From Clostridium sp. K13 (GTDB lineage: Bacteria; Bacillota; Clostridia; Clostridiales; Clostridiaceae): a stretch of 60,421 nucleotides of DNA. Below are positions 24,613-34,963 of the stretch, one piece after another. Below the pieces are notes generated by a model, which saw only the letters and a program-made list of their open reading frames with translations, made no database searches and had not been told where the DNA came from. How positions within the stretch are numbered: position 1 is the first letter of the stretch; each line of letters starts with the position of its first letter. Both the position numbers and the translations under genes were made by a program. Location: NCBI RefSeq assembly GCF_019734195.1, contig NZ_JAASHM010000021.1, positions 33,276-93,696 on the forward strand, written 5' to 3'.

Positions 24613-27600
24613 TTATTTTTTCTTTCTTCTTAATAATGAACCTACTCCTGCTGTTATAGCTCCTAATAATACTGCTGCTACTGATGAAGTTCCTCCTGTT
24701 GCAGGTAACTTTCCATTGTTATTTCCATTATTATTGTTTCCTGTACCTCCATTATTTGAGCTATTATTATTTGATCCATTTCCTCCATTATTAGAGTTAT
24801 TGTTGTTATTATTTGAATTGTTATCATCTGCATTAGCAATTAATCCATCAAGAGCTCCCTTTAATTCTCTTTCTGCATTTATTACCTCTTCTTCAGTTGC
24901 ATCATCATTTGCTAACACAACTTTAGCTGAATTAAGTTTTGAAACTAATGTATTCCATGTGTCTTTAGTATACTTATTTGAATCTAATCCTTCAGCTTTA
25001 TTTATTAAATCTTCTAGTCTATCTTTGCTTGGTTTTAATCTTAATTCTAAGAATGCTCTTAATAACTCATCATAAGTTTTAGTAACTTCTTCTTCCATAG
25101 CATTTTGGTCAGCAATTACACCATTAGCTTTTACTAATACTACTTGAAGCTTATTCCAAGTATCTGAAATATAATCATTACTTTCTAATGAATTAATCTT
25201 TTCTACTAATGAAATTAAGTGTTCCTTATTTCCCTTTTCAAAGCTTAACATTTGCATTACTTTACTTAATCTTTCAAATGATGTATTAACTTCTTCTTGA
25301 GTAGCATCTTTATTACCTAATATTGCTTTAGCTTCTGCAAGTGCAGCCTTAAATTCTTCAACAACTACAGGTACAACATTTTCGAGATCAGCTTCTGATA
25401 CTTTTTCAGCCTCTTCTACAGCTATTTGTAAATGTTTGTTTATTACATTACTTTCTTCTTCTTTTTCTATTAATCCATCAATAGCTGCTTCTACTGCTTC
25501 AATAGCACTATTAACATCTTCTGTTGTTGCTGCAGCATTTTCTACTACTGTAGTTGCATTAGCTATTGCTTCCTTAAGAACATTTAATGTTTCTTCAGTA
25601 TATTGAACATCACCATTTATAATATCATTACCTTGATTTATAACGGTATTTAATCCTGAAATATTAACTAATTCAGTTATTGCAACTGTTAAGTTTTCCT
25701 TAGCAGTATTAATGTCTTCTTGTGATGCACTTCCAAGATTTTCAACAACCTTCTTTGCAGCTTCTAACGCTTCATTATATGCATTCCAGCTGTTAGCTGT
25801 ATAATCTTCTTGAACATAATTACTTGAAGCTATAAGGTCTTCTAAGTCACTTATATTAGGTACTTCATAATCATTAATTGTAATTAATTCATAAATAGTA
25901 GGCGCTGTTCCTTCCCACTCAATCTTAACTTCAAAAATATTATCATACTTAGTATTTACTATTTCATTTAAGCTCTTATTTAATACGCCAATTTGGTTCC
26001 AAACCTCTTCACCAGCCTCATTATATCCAGTTCTAACCATTACCTTAGCATTTGAAATACTGCTTCCGCTTTGAACAATGTTTATCTTCTTAACATCAGT
26101 ATTTTCAGATAATCTATAAGTTAAGCTTCCGCTCTTTATTTCTCCATTATTAGTATTTGCTTTATATGCACTAGTTAAATCTCCATCTTTAATGTTTTGT
26201 GGTTCAAATCCCTTTAATTCTATTGGGTTAGAAACAAATGTTGGATCATTAACTGTTGGAATATATTCTCCATTGTTTATTAAGAATTCATTAATAACAG
26301 TCCAACGCTGATCATAGTTAGCAGTAAATTCTACTCTTAAATATCTAGCTTCTTGATTTATTTCTCCACTATCCATATAACTATGTGAAATTGGAACTAT
26401 TCCATTTGATAAACTACCATGAGTATATCCATTATCTTGTGGTTTTGAATCCATATCCTCTTGTGAGTTTGCAACTCCATCACCTATTGTGATTACATCA
26501 CTCCATTCTTGTCCATCTAAAGATAATTGAATCTTAGCATCACGAATATGATCCTTTTCTGTATCTAACACAGCATATTTAAGGTTATTTACATTTATAG
26601 TTTGTCCTAAATCATAAACTATAGTATTTCCTTGTCTAGGTACTGCTGTAAATTTAACACCAGTATTAAAGTTTCCATCAAATACTACCGCTGGATCAGT
26701 ATTATATGCTGTATATGCACTTACTAATGATGGTGAGTAAACTTCATTTGATTTAACTTCTAATTTATTTAAATCAAATGTTACGCTCTTATTAGCAATT
26801 AATCTAACATAACGAGCATCTTGTAAAGTTGAGTTATCTGTAACATCATTCCACTCTACTGCATTCATAGATGTTTGTAATTTTAATCCATCATTATTAG
26901 AAACATCTAAAGCTATTTCTTTTAAATCCTTTATACGACCTAGTTTAATACCAATATATTCGCCTTCATTTAAAGTAATATTTTCTTTTGCTACTAACTT
27001 AGTTAATTCTTCACTTTCTAAAATTGACTTTACATCTAATTGTGTGTTTGTATAAACATATTTAGAAGATGGTAATGAAGTACAAGCTTCAACATTAAAT
27101 TCTGAGAATTTAACCCATTTGTGTTCTTCCTTCATATTTGTCAATCTTACATATCTAGCTTCAATGCCTTGTAAATCTTCATCAATACTATCTTTTCCAC
27201 TAGCCTTACCATCATATTCTTTGAAAGTTGTCCACTCTTGATTATCAATAGAATATTCTAATTTATATTTTGTCCACTTATCTGCGTTGTCAGCTCCAAC
27301 TACAAAGTGAACCTTTCCAACTGGAATTACTTTTCCTAAATCTAAACCTATATAATCTCCTACACGAGTCATATCACCAGTATGTGTTCTATACCAAACA
27401 CTTGTATTATCATTACCATCAGTTAAATTAGATTCATTTCCGCTATAAACTCCCCAGCCTGGTGTTCTTATAAGAGATGCATTTATTTCTGTATCTCCTC
27501 CAGCTGATTCCATATCACCCTTGTTTACAGTAATATCCTTAATACCTAACCATGTATTTGATCTATCTTTAGTTGCAATTACACGAATTCCCTTAACTTC

Positions 27601-29925
27601 TAAGTCTAATCCTTCTATTACAATTTTTTGTGGCATAGAATATACTTCTTCATTTATATCTACCCAATTATTTCCATCTACTGTATATTGAACTTTAGCT
27701 TCTTGCATTGTATCATTTGCATTGGCTTTTGCACCCATTACAATTTCAACATCTTTTAGTTTTATAAGCTTATTGTATTTAACTCCAACATAAGTTCCTG
27801 CAGCAACAGAATTTGGATTTTTATAAACAATTTCAGTTTGTGGATTGTTATCAAATAAATTATCTGTGCTTCCTTCTGGTGCATCTGTTCTATTTGTTAT
27901 AAATGTAGATATTACCTTACTTGGATCTACAATTGAACCTACAACACTTGAAAGATTTTGTCCCATAAATTTAATAAATGGAACTATATGTTGTACACCT
28001 ACTTCAGCATATTCAGTATGATCTACATAATGGAATCCATACGTCTTAGATTTTTCAAATGCAGCTTGTGCCTCTGAATATTGAGCCCAAGTTTCATTAT
28101 TATCCCCTTCTTCTGCAGCAATTGCAGCCTTTAAATATCCAATTGCAGCAGTTGTTGTGTCTTCCCAACAATTTAACCAGTAAATTATTTGATCTCTAGT
28201 ACGAGTGTTACCTGGATTTTCTTTATAATAAGCAGCATATTCCTTTAACTTTGTAAACTCTGCTATTAAAGCTTCTGCATCTTCTTTAATACTAGCTCCA
28301 GTTGCATACTTTTCCTTAAATGCATTTAATTTTGGTGCTAATTCTACTGATTCTTGTAATGCCGTAACACGACCATCCATGTTTTGATTTATCATGTGCT
28401 TACTTAATTCTCTTAATGCTGTAGAAGATGCTGTTTCTTCTGCAGTTCCATGATCCATATATTTAAATGAATCTTGCCAGTTTTGATCTGCTCCAGCTTT
28501 ATCAGACCAAATATTCCAAGCATAATCTGCAACTGCAAATAATGCTGATTTATTGGCTTCTGCTTGTTGCATTGGGTTTAGTACTATACCCTTAACTGAT
28601 TCTGGTTGTACCCCAGGATGTAAGAATGTATCATTACCACCCATAATTAAATGCTTCTTAGAGTTATCTGAACAAGGCCAGTTTATCCAGAAATAAGGAG
28701 CTCTTCCCTCATGTCCTTCTGATGCAATGTTATTTTTAAAGCTTGTAGCAAAGTTTTGAGAAACTTCTCCCCATATTTTACCACCTGTCATTACTATACT
28801 AACATTATCTCCAGCTTTATTAACCTCTTTTAATTGCTCTGAACCTCCCCATCCCATATAATCATTTGGACAGAAGATGATATCATCTTTTAAATCTGGA
28901 TAAGTTTCTTGTTGTTCTCTTAACCATACTGTTAAATCATTTAATAATTTTACATATGTTGTTGGTCCTTGAGCTGGAACTCCTGCATCATCAGCTAAAA
29001 TACCAAACTGTCTAACTCCCGCTTCTAAAAGTTGTGTAAACTTCTTTTTTATTATATTAAGGTCATTTTGATAATTTTCTTCCGTATCAAATTTAATAGC
29101 ATTATGCATAAAAGGGTGTAATGCATAAACGTATCTAGTTTTACTTGCTTCACCAGCAGCTGCTAACTTTTTAATTCCTTGAAGCGCCTCTTCTGGGTAT
29201 AATTCCCTCCACTTAGAATTGTGATATGGATCATCCTTAGGTGCAAATATATATTGATTTAATTTATAATCTCCACCATAAGTCATAAGATCTGCTCTAT
29301 CGTCATTAGACCATGGATTTCCGTAATAGCCCTCAATAAATCCACGATATGCTACATCTGAATAGTCATCTATTCTAAATTCTTTAATTTCATTATTTTC
29401 TAATTGATTAAATACATGCTTTAAAGTAGTTACACCATAAAAGGCACTATCTGCATCTTCTCCTAATACTCCAATTACATTATCATTAGAAGAAACTATA
29501 TGTGCATCTGTTTTTTCTTCAAAAAATTGCTCTTCATGAGGTACTTGAGTATTAAAGTAATTATCAACAACTTCATTAGATTCATTAATTCCAATAAGTA
29601 TATTAGTTGCTCCACCTACAATTTCATCAGAAATATTAAAATTAATATTATGTAAATTCAATACTTCCTTTAGTCTATTTTGAGTATATATATCTACTCC
29701 ACTCTCAAATACAACGTTTACACTATCTCCAACACTAAAACTAGTATTTTCATAAGTTGAAGATTGTGGAACTGGATAAATTTCATATCCTTCATTTACA
29801 ATTGGTGCATTTGAATCAGTATTCGAAATCACTGTTGCAGATATTTCTCTTGGTAACATTAAATTAGATACAGCTATTGTAGCTGCAATTAAAAGTGATA
29901 ACCCTTTTTTTGTTCTTTTTATCAT
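24613..29925 (-). CDS. nagH: GH84 hyaluronidase/N-acetylglucosaminidase, NagH-like (mu-toxin type), LPxTG-anchored
   Basis: The product is 1770 residues from ATG 29925 (GGGGG seven bases upstream; ATG 29940 has no ribosome site). It has a signal peptide (about 1-30), a GH20b-like domain and a GH84 barrel with the acid pair D312-D313 in FGILADDAG. Helical stalk and four or more F5/8-type C (CBM32-like) domains follow to about 1370. Then come about five FIVAR-type three-helix repeats (about 1390-1690), an Asn/Gly-rich linker, LPATG, a membrane segment and RRKKK. Compared with the 1249-residue GH84 it is closer to C. perfringens NagH. It should be a wall-bound enzyme acting on hyaluronan or mucin-type glycans. 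A structured leader (29981-30048) controls it. Confidence 0.92.
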   Translation of the reverse strand: MIKRTKKGLSLLIAATIAVSNLMLPREISATVISNTDSNAPIVNEGYEIYPVPQSSTYENTSFSVGDSVNVVFESGVDIYTQNRLKEVLNLHNINFNISDEIVGGATNILIGINESNEVVDNYFNTQVPHEEQFFEEKTDAHIVSSNDNVIGVLGEDADSAFYGVTTLKHVFNQLENNEIKEFRIDDYSDVAYRGFIEGYYGNPWSNDDRADLMTYGGDYKLNQYIFAPKDDPYHNSKWRELYPEEALQGIKKLAAAGEASKTRYVYALHPFMHNAIKFDTEENYQNDLNIIKKKFTQLLEAGVRQFGILADDAGVPAQGPTTYVKLLNDLTVWLREQQETYPDLKDDIIFCPNDYMGWGGSEQLKEVNKAGDNVSIVMTGGKIWGEVSQNFATSFKNNIASEGHEGRAPYFWINWPCSDNSKKHLIMGGNDTFLHPGVQPESVKGIVLNPMQQAEANKSALFAVADYAWNIWSDKAGADQNWQDSFKYMDHGTAEETASSTALRELSKHMINQNMDGRVTALQESVELAPKLNAFKEKYATGASIKEDAEALIAEFTKLKEYAAYYKENPGNTRTRDQIIYWLNCWEDTTTAAIGYLKAAIAAEEGDNNETWAQYSEAQAAFEKSKTYGFHYVDHTEYAEVGVQHIVPFIKFMGQNLSSVVGSIVDPSKVISTFITNRTDAPEGSTDNLFDNNPQTEIVYKNPNSVAAGTYVGVKYNKLIKLKDVEIVMGAKANANDTMQEAKVQYTVDGNNWVDINEEVYSMPQKIVIEGLDLEVKGIRVIATKDRSNTWLGIKDITVNKGDMESAGGDTEINASLIRTPGWGVYSGNESNLTDGNDNTSVWYRTHTGDMTRVGDYIGLDLGKVIPVGKVHFVVGADNADKWTKYKLEYSIDNQEWTTFKEYDGKASGKDSIDEDLQGIEARYVRLTNMKEEHKWVKFSEFNVEACTSLPSSKYVYTNTQLDVKSILESEELTKLVAKENITLNEGEYIGIKLGRIKDLKEIALDVSNNDGLKLQTSMNAVEWNDVTDNSTLQDARYVRLIANKSVTFDLNKLEVKSNEVYSPSLVSAYTAYNTDPAVVFDGNFNTGVKFTAVPRQGNTIVYDLGQTINVNNLKYAVLDTEKDHIRDAKIQLSLDGQEWSDVITIGDGVANSQEDMDSKPQDNGYTHGSLSNGIVPISHSYMDSGEINQEARYLRVEFTANYDQRWTVINEFLINNGEYIPTVNDPTFVSNPIELKGFEPQNIKDGDLTSAYKANTNNGEIKSGSLTYRLSENTDVKKINIVQSGSSISNAKVMVRTGYNEAGEEVWNQIGVLNKSLNEIVNTKYDNIFEVKIEWEGTAPTIYELITINDYEVPNISDLEDLIASSNYVQEDYTANSWNAYNEALEAAKKVVENLGSASQEDINTAKENLTVAITELVNISGLNTVINQGNDIINGDVQYTEETLNVLKEAIANATTVVENAAATTEDVNSAIEAVEAAIDGLIEKEEESNVINKHLQIAVEEAEKVSEADLENVVPVVVEEFKAALAEAKAILGNKDATQEEVNTSFERLSKVMQMLSFEKGNKEHLISLVEKINSLESNDYISDTWNKLQVVLVKANGVIADQNAMEEEVTKTYDELLRAFLELRLKPSKDRLEDLINKAEGLDSNKYTKDTWNTLVSKLNSAKVVLANDDATEEEVINAERELKGALDGLIANADDNNSNNNNNNSNNGGNGSNNNSSNNGGTGNNNNGNNNGKLPATGGTSSVAAVLLGAITAGVGSLLRRKKK

Positions 29926-29980
29926 CTTTTTATCCCCCATTTAATATAATTTTATTTTGTAGAAGTTTAATTTTTATAAT

Positions 29981-30048
29981 AAAAAAAAGCTGAAAAGGAC
30001 AAGAATACTCCTTTTCAGCTAATGCTCAACACTTATTGATAGCACGCT
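29981..30048 (-). promoter_or_regulatory. Leader RNA with hairpin/terminator switch upstream of nagH
   Basis: On the minus strand, 30048-30017 folds as AGCGTGC pairing with GCATTAGCT (UA bulge) around an inner CAAT/GTTG stem. The final AGCT starts a terminator at 30020-29981: AGCTGAAAAGGA and TCCTTTTCAGCT-type arms followed by eight T. Sequence, order and overlap match the leader of the other GH84 gene (6080-6153), including ATAAGT in the loop and GCATTAGCT at the end. Confidence 0.7.
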
Positions 30049-30064
30049 AAAATTTAACTTCTAT

Positions 30065-30092
30065 ATTATATTAATATTATTTTACAATACAA
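30065..30092 (-). promoter_or_regulatory. Promoter of the NagH-like gene
   Basis: TTGTAT (30092-30087), a 16-base spacer and TATAAT (30070-30065). The start of transcription should lie just before the leader hairpin. Confidence 0.6.
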
Positions 30093-30170
30093 ATTATAAC
30101 ATTTCAACTATTTATATGAAATTTTTTCTATAAATATAAAAAAATTTATTATTTGTAAGTTCTTTGTTTT

Positions 30171-31004
30171 CTATAACTTTTCCCTTCTTATAGAAGATTT
30201 TATAAATAATTGTTCTAAATTCTCCTTATCATCACTTTCTAATGAAAGTTTTATCTTATCTAATTCCTTTTCAAAATTATTAATTGCTTCAAGTAAATTT
30301 TCCTTATTTCCTAAAAATAACTGACTCCATAAAGATTCGTTTATATTTGCAATTCTAGTTAAATCTCTATAACTATCTCCTATAAACTCTCCTGTATTTC
30401 TACCTTCAACATCGCTATTTATCAAAGCTACAGCAAGTGCATGAGGTAATTGACTTGTAAATGCAATCATCTCATCATGATACTTAGGACATATTCTCTT
30501 TACATGCTTAAACCCCATTTTGTATGCTAAATTTTCAATTAAATCTAAATTTTCATCCTTATTTCTATCTATAACCGTTATTAAAAAATTAGCACCTTTA
30601 AATACTGTATTTGTAGCATAATCTATTCCCTTCTTTTCTCTACCAGCCATAGGATGTGCAAAAACAAAGTCAATATTTTCAGGTAATATTTCAATTATCT
30701 CATTAATAAATAATTGCTTAATTCCTGTAACATCTGTAATTACTGCACCATCTTTAAAATGTTCCTTATTATTAATAATAAAATTTTTAACTAAGTTAGG
30801 ATAAATAGCCAATACAATCAAATCAGCCTTTTGAACTATTTCCTGCTCATCTTCATATCCTTCCTTAATAATACCTAAAGCCTTTGCCTTTTTAAGAGTT
30901 TCCTTGCTTTTATCTATACCATAAACTTCAGTATAACCTGCTTCCTTAAGTGCCATTGCATATCCACCACCAATAACACCAAGCCCTACAATAACAATTC
31001 TCAT
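30171..31004 (-). CDS. tyrA: Prephenate dehydrogenase
   Basis: The product is 277 residues from ATG 31004, six bases after GGGGG (an in-frame TTG lies at 31016). It has the NAD-binding GLGVIGGGYA (near the N-terminus), the HPMAGREKKGID block and a helical C-domain. It oxidatively decarboxylates prephenate to 4-hydroxyphenylpyruvate for tyrosine. No ACT domain is attached, so feedback control must come from elsewhere. It is the last gene of the aro operon, separated from aroF by a structured element. No clear terminator follows; 29993-30170 is otherwise the nagH leader. Confidence 0.94.
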   Translation of the reverse strand: MRIVIVGLGVIGGGYAMALKEAGYTEVYGIDKSKETLKKAKALGIIKEGYEDEQEIVQKADLIVLAIYPNLVKNFIINNKEHFKDGAVITDVTGIKQLFINEIIEILPENIDFVFAHPMAGREKKGIDYATNTVFKGANFLITVIDRNKDENLDLIENLAYKMGFKHVKRICPKYHDEMIAFTSQLPHALAVALINSDVEGRNTGEFIGDSYRDLTRIANINESLWSQLFLGNKENLLEAINNFEKELDKIKLSLESDDKENLEQLFIKSSIRREKL

Positions 31005-31053
31005 AATAACCCCCAAGTTATAGTGTGAGTTTTTGGATTAAGCTTATTAAAAA

Positions 31054-31264
31054 TCTATGTGTAAACTGAAATAAACTGCGAACTACAGTGAGAACGAAAA
31101 ATGGAATATTAATTTTTTCTCTTCACTGTTTTTCTTAGTTTTCCGACTTATAGTTAACGACTCCTGCTACAAATTTGTATTACAAGTCGTTAACTTTAGG
31201 GGGATTCTGCTTAAATTGTAGACTTAAGCTTTAGTTCGCAATTTATTTCAATTTTTCACATAAA
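31054..31264. repeat. Palindromic intergenic element with long inverted ends
   Basis: The ends form a long imperfect inverted repeat (31057-31084 with 31233-31261), including AAATAAACTGCGAACT-type and AGTTCGCAATTTATTT blocks. Inside are further hairpins: CAGTGA/TCACTG (31086-31128), GTTAACGACT/AGTCGTTAAC (31153-31194) containing the palindrome TACAAATTTGTA, and GCTTAA/TTAAGC. It fills most of the 285-base gap between aroF and tyrA. It could be a MITE-like element or a folded RNA inside the aro mRNA. It has no T-box sequence and no open frame. Confidence 0.7.
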
Positions 31265-31289
31265 TCCTTCCTCTCTCCAAAGACTCCTT

Positions 31290-32303
31290 CTAAATTCTTT
31301 TACCTTCCATTTCAGCTAAAACTTTTACCTTTTGCATTACTTTATTAAATAATTCTGGTTTTAGTGATTGTTGTCCATCACTTAATGCACATTGAGGATT
31401 ATTATGAACTTCTATCATAAGTCCATCTGCTCCTGCTGCTATTGATGCCTTTGCTAGTGGTTCAACTAAATGCCAGTATCCTGCTGCATGACTTGGATCT
31501 ACTATTACTGGTAAATGAGATAACTTTTTAACAACTGGAATTGCACTTAAATCTAATGTGTTTCTAGTATAAGGTTCAAAAGTTCTTATACCTCTTTCAC
31601 AAAGAATTACATTTTCATTTCCACCTGCCATTATATATTCAGCGCTCATAAGCCATTCTTCTATAGTTGATGATAAACCTCTCTTAAGTAAAATTGGCTT
31701 ATCTGTTTTACCAAGTTGCTTTAATAAATCAAAGTTTTGCATATTTCTAGCACCAACTTGAATTACATCAACATCTCTTACAAATTCGTCAATATAATCT
31801 GTAGACATTATTTCTGTAACTATTGGCAATCCAGTTTCTCTTTTTGCAATTTTTAATAAATTTAATCCTTCAAGCTCTAATCCTTGGAAACTATAAGGTG
31901 AAGTTCTTGGTTTAAAAGCTCCACCTCTTAAGAAGTTTGCTCCTGACTCTTTTACTGATTTAGCTATTTCAATTATTTGTTCTTCACTTTCAACAGAACA
32001 TGGTCCAGCCATAATTCCAAGATTATTTCCACCAATTAAAGTTCCATTTACATTAACTACTGTATCCGCTGGCTTAAACAATCTATTTGCCTTTTTAAAA
32101 GGCTCTTCAACCTTTAATACCTTATCAACTCCATCAAAAGTTAATATTTTATCTGCATCTATACATCTTGTTTCCCCAACAACACCAATTATGCAAAATG
32201 TTGACCCTTGAGAAAGGTTAACACCTAGCCCTAATTTAATTAATTCACCTTCTACATTTTTAATTTCTCTTTCACTACATTTAGGATTCATTACAATAAT
32301 CAT
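31290..32303 (-). CDS. aroF: 3-deoxy-7-phosphoheptulonate synthase (DAHP synthase), second copy
   Basis: The product is 337 residues from ATG 32303, ten bases after GGAGG; this start aligns exactly with the paralogue at 38583-39596. The N-terminal ferredoxin-like regulatory domain (1-75) is followed by the type I-beta barrel with KKANRLF, IMAGPCSVES, GGAFKPRTSPYSFQG and DPSHAAG. It condenses phosphoenolpyruvate and erythrose 4-phosphate, the first step of the shikimate pathway. Enzymes of this form are often inhibited by tyrosine or phenylalanine via the N-domain. The two copies, at positions 1 and 8 of one operon, probably respond to different end products (inference). Confidence 0.95.
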   Translation of the reverse strand: MIIVMNPKCSEREIKNVEGELIKLGLGVNLSQGSTFCIIGVVGETRCIDADKILTFDGVDKVLKVEEPFKKANRLFKPADTVVNVNGTLIGGNNLGIMAGPCSVESEEQIIEIAKSVKESGANFLRGGAFKPRTSPYSFQGLELEGLNLLKIAKRETGLPIVTEIMSTDYIDEFVRDVDVIQVGARNMQNFDLLKQLGKTDKPILLKRGLSSTIEEWLMSAEYIMAGGNENVILCERGIRTFEPYTRNTLDLSAIPVVKKLSHLPVIVDPSHAAGYWHLVEPLAKASIAAGADGLMIEVHNNPQCALSDGQQSLKPELFNKVMQKVKVLAEMEGKRI

Positions 32304-32395
32304 TCCTACCATACCTCCATACTACTTTAAATTTATATTTCAAATTACTCCTATACTATAAGGAATTTTAAGTTGTCTTTTAATTTAACTTATAA

Positions 32396-32905
32396 TCAAA
32401 TTTTAATTGAGATAAGATTAGCTATCTTATCTACAATCTCATCAAGACTTCCTGTATTTTCCACTCTATAATCACAATAGTTCTTATAAAGATTATATCT
32501 TTCATCATATAATTTATATAATACTTCTTTACCATTTGCTAGTAAAGGTCTCTTTTCAACCTCTATATCACTTAATATATTTTCTACCGGTCTATCAATA
32601 AAAACTACTATAGAATTATTCTTTAAATACTCTATATTTATTGCTTTTTTAACAACCCCTCCACCTGAAGAAATAATAGTTTTTCCTTTTTCTCCAAGCT
32701 CTCTACATGTTTTAGTTTCTATACTTCTAAAATAATCTTCTCCATTTTTGAATAACTCAATAATAGTTTTTCCTTGTTTCTTTTCAATATAAAAATCCAT
32801 GTCAATAAATTCATAATTCAGTTTATCTGAAAGTAAATTTCCTACTGTAGTTTTTCCACATCCAGGTAACCCTATCAGTGTAATACTCTTCTCCATATCC
32901 TTCAT
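32396..32905 (-). CDS. aroK: Shikimate kinase
   Basis: The 169-residue product has P-loop GLPGCGKTT (about 13-21), DMDFYIE and the SSGGGVV block, then the lid and RPLL. It phosphorylates shikimate at the 3-position with ATP. The ribosome site AGGAG is seven bases before ATG 32905, and the gene starts 10 bases after aroE. Confidence 0.95.
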   Translation of the reverse strand: MKDMEKSITLIGLPGCGKTTVGNLLSDKLNYEFIDMDFYIEKKQGKTIIELFKNGEDYFRSIETKTCRELGEKGKTIISSGGGVVKKAINIEYLKNNSIVVFIDRPVENILSDIEVEKRPLLANGKEVLYKLYDERYNLYKNYCDYRVENTGSLDEIVDKIANLISIKI

Positions 32906-32915
32906 ACTTACACTC

Positions 32916-33731
32916 CTACTTAAAATCTTTTAATATATCATCATATATATAGTTTATTAGTTCTTCACTTATTTCTTTATTATTAAATATAGCTTGACTT
33001 TTTACTGCCTGACCAACAAGCATATGCAATCCACCTATAGCAACCTTTCCTTGTTCTGTTGCTAGTTGAAGAAACTTAGTTTGTGTAGGATTATATACTA
33101 AATCTACGGCCACATCATAATTTTTAACTACGTCACCATTAACTACAGATTTATCAACATTAGGATACATTCCAACTGGTGTTGTATTAATTATTAGATT
33201 ACCTTTTATTTCATTTAACTCATCATAATTAATTATAGATATCCTTTTATTTAACATATTCAAACTAATGCTTTCTGGTGTCCTACTTACTATATATATT
33301 TTTTCTATATCATTATCTAATAAATAAGTAATTACAGCCTTACAAGCACCACCAGAACCTAGTATAACTGCAGTTTTATTTTTCAGTTCAATATTTTTAC
33401 TCTTAATCATAACTCCAATTCCAAAATAATCAGTATTATAACCATAAAGTTTATTTTCCCTTAACATAACTGTGTTAACAGCACCTATTCTAGTTGCTTC
33501 ATCTGAAATATAATCTAAATATTCCATTATACTTTCTTTATATGGAATTGTAACATTAAATCCTTTTATCTTAAGTAGTTTTACTGACTCTACAAAATCT
33601 TCTAATCTATCTTTAGGAATTTCAAATAATTTATATGCACCTTCAGTATTATTCTTTTCTAGTATTATCTTATTGATTCTTGGGGATAAGCTATGACTTA
33701 ACTTTTCACCTAACAATCCATAGAACTGCAT
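32916..33731 (-). CDS. aroE: Shikimate dehydrogenase (biosynthetic)
   Basis: The 271-residue product has the substrate site SHSLSPRIN (12-20), catalytic Lys65 in TIPYKE, Asp in GYNTDYFG and the nucleotide motif GSGGACKA. It reduces 3-dehydroshikimate to shikimate with NADPH. SPRIN replaces the more usual SPxxHN, a small deviation at a non-catalytic position. It is in the aro operon between pheA and aroK, and differs clearly from the YdiB-like paralogue at 11745-12617. Confidence 0.94.
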   Translation of the reverse strand: MQFYGLLGEKLSHSLSPRINKIILEKNNTEGAYKLFEIPKDRLEDFVESVKLLKIKGFNVTIPYKESIMEYLDYISDEATRIGAVNTVMLRENKLYGYNTDYFGIGVMIKSKNIELKNKTAVILGSGGACKAVITYLLDNDIEKIYIVSRTPESISLNMLNKRISIINYDELNEIKGNLIINTTPVGMYPNVDKSVVNGDVVKNYDVAVDLVYNPTQTKFLQLATEQGKVAIGGLHMLVGQAVKSQAIFNNKEISEELINYIYDDILKDFK

Positions 33732-33767
33732 TTAAACACCCCCTTTGATTAGTTACTTTCCATAATC

Positions 33768-34925
33768 CTAGCAACTAACCTTCTTGTAGTTTCCAAGTAA
33801 TTTAAAGTATTCACTTTTTCCTTCAATTAGCTTAATTGCTTTTTTTACATCATCATTTTCTACATTGCCTTCAAAATCTACATATAAAAGATATTGCCAA
33901 GGCTCATTTTTACTTGGCCTTGATTCTATCTTAATCATATTAATATTATTTTCTGCAAAATGTCTTAAAAGATTATATAGGGTACCCGACTTATCATCTA
34001 GTGAAAACACTACCGTAATCTTATTACATTCATTTGATGATTCTAACTTTCTTCCTATTATAATAAACTTTGTATGATTATTATCTTTATCATTTATTTC
34101 ATTTTTGATTACATCTAAACCATATATTTCTGCTGCTCTTAAACTTGCAATGGCTGCCTTTGACTTATCATTAATTTCTGAAATATATTTAGCACTTATT
34201 GCTGTATTATGAAATGGTATAAGCTTTAAGTTATTATAATTACTTAAAAACTCTCTACTTTGTTCAAAGCCTTGAGGATGAGAATATACTTCTTTTATAT
34301 CTTCAAGTTTAGTTCCCTTTATTCCAATTAAATTCTGATCTATTTTTATACACTCTTCTCCAACTATATATAGACCATACTTAGCTAATAAATCATAAAC
34401 AGTAGTTATTGCTCCTGTACATGAATTCTCTATTGGTAATATTCCATAATCAATTTTATTATTTTTTAAGGCTAAAAATACATCTTCAAATTCTTCATAA
34501 TCAGTAGTTGTATGATTTTCACCAAAATATTTAATCATTGCTTCTTCACTAAAAGAGCCTTTGACACCTTGATAACCAATCTTAATATTTTCTAAATCTC
34601 TTTTATTTTCATTATTTGATATATTTTCTTCTATTAACTCTCTATTATTATCTTCATTAGAATTAAACATATTTCCTTGAAGACTTCTACTTAACTCCAT
34701 TAAATTAGTAAAAAATTTTTCAGTAAGCTTTGAATATTCTTTATTATTAAGCCTATTAATATTCTTTTCTATAACTTCAGCTTCTCTAGCTTCATTAAGA
34801 ATAGGAAGATTATTTTCTATTTTATATTCTGCTACCTTTATTGCAACATTCATTCTTCTTTCAAATAACTCAACTAACTCTTTATCTATCTTGTCAATTT
34901 CTTTCCTGCATTCTGAAAGATCCAC
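33768..34925 (-). CDS. pheA: Bifunctional chorismate mutase/prephenate dehydratase (P-protein)
   Basis: The 385-residue product starts at GTG 34925. Residues 1-90 are an AroQ-type chorismate mutase (RKEIDKIDKELVELFERR, then EYSKLTEKFF). About 113-290 are prephenate dehydratase (IGYQGVKGSFSEEA, ENSCTGAI, NHTKFIIIGR). About 303-375 are an ACT domain (SLDDKSGTLYNLLRHF, ESRPSK) that should bind phenylalanine. It makes phenylpyruvate from chorismate. The acidic Asn-rich linker (about 90-112) is longer than usual. It lies in the aro operon between aroC and aroE. Confidence 0.95.
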   Translation of the reverse strand: MDLSECRKEIDKIDKELVELFERRMNVAIKVAEYKIENNLPILNEAREAEVIEKNINRLNNKEYSKLTEKFFTNLMELSRSLQGNMFNSNEDNNRELIEENISNNENKRDLENIKIGYQGVKGSFSEEAMIKYFGENHTTTDYEEFEDVFLALKNNKIDYGILPIENSCTGAITTVYDLLAKYGLYIVGEECIKIDQNLIGIKGTKLEDIKEVYSHPQGFEQSREFLSNYNNLKLIPFHNTAISAKYISEINDKSKAAIASLRAAEIYGLDVIKNEINDKDNNHTKFIIIGRKLESSNECNKITVVFSLDDKSGTLYNLLRHFAENNINMIKIESRPSKNEPWQYLLYVDFEGNVENDDVKKAIKLIEGKSEYFKLLGNYKKVSC

Positions 34926-34963
34926 TCTGATTCACCACCTTTATTTAGCTACAAATTACTTTT

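Noticed and set aside
31017..31289. Second leader peptide or T-box before tyrA
   Set aside because: No ribosome site with an aromatic-rich frame and no T-box sequence on the minus strand; the gap is filled by nested inverted repeats.
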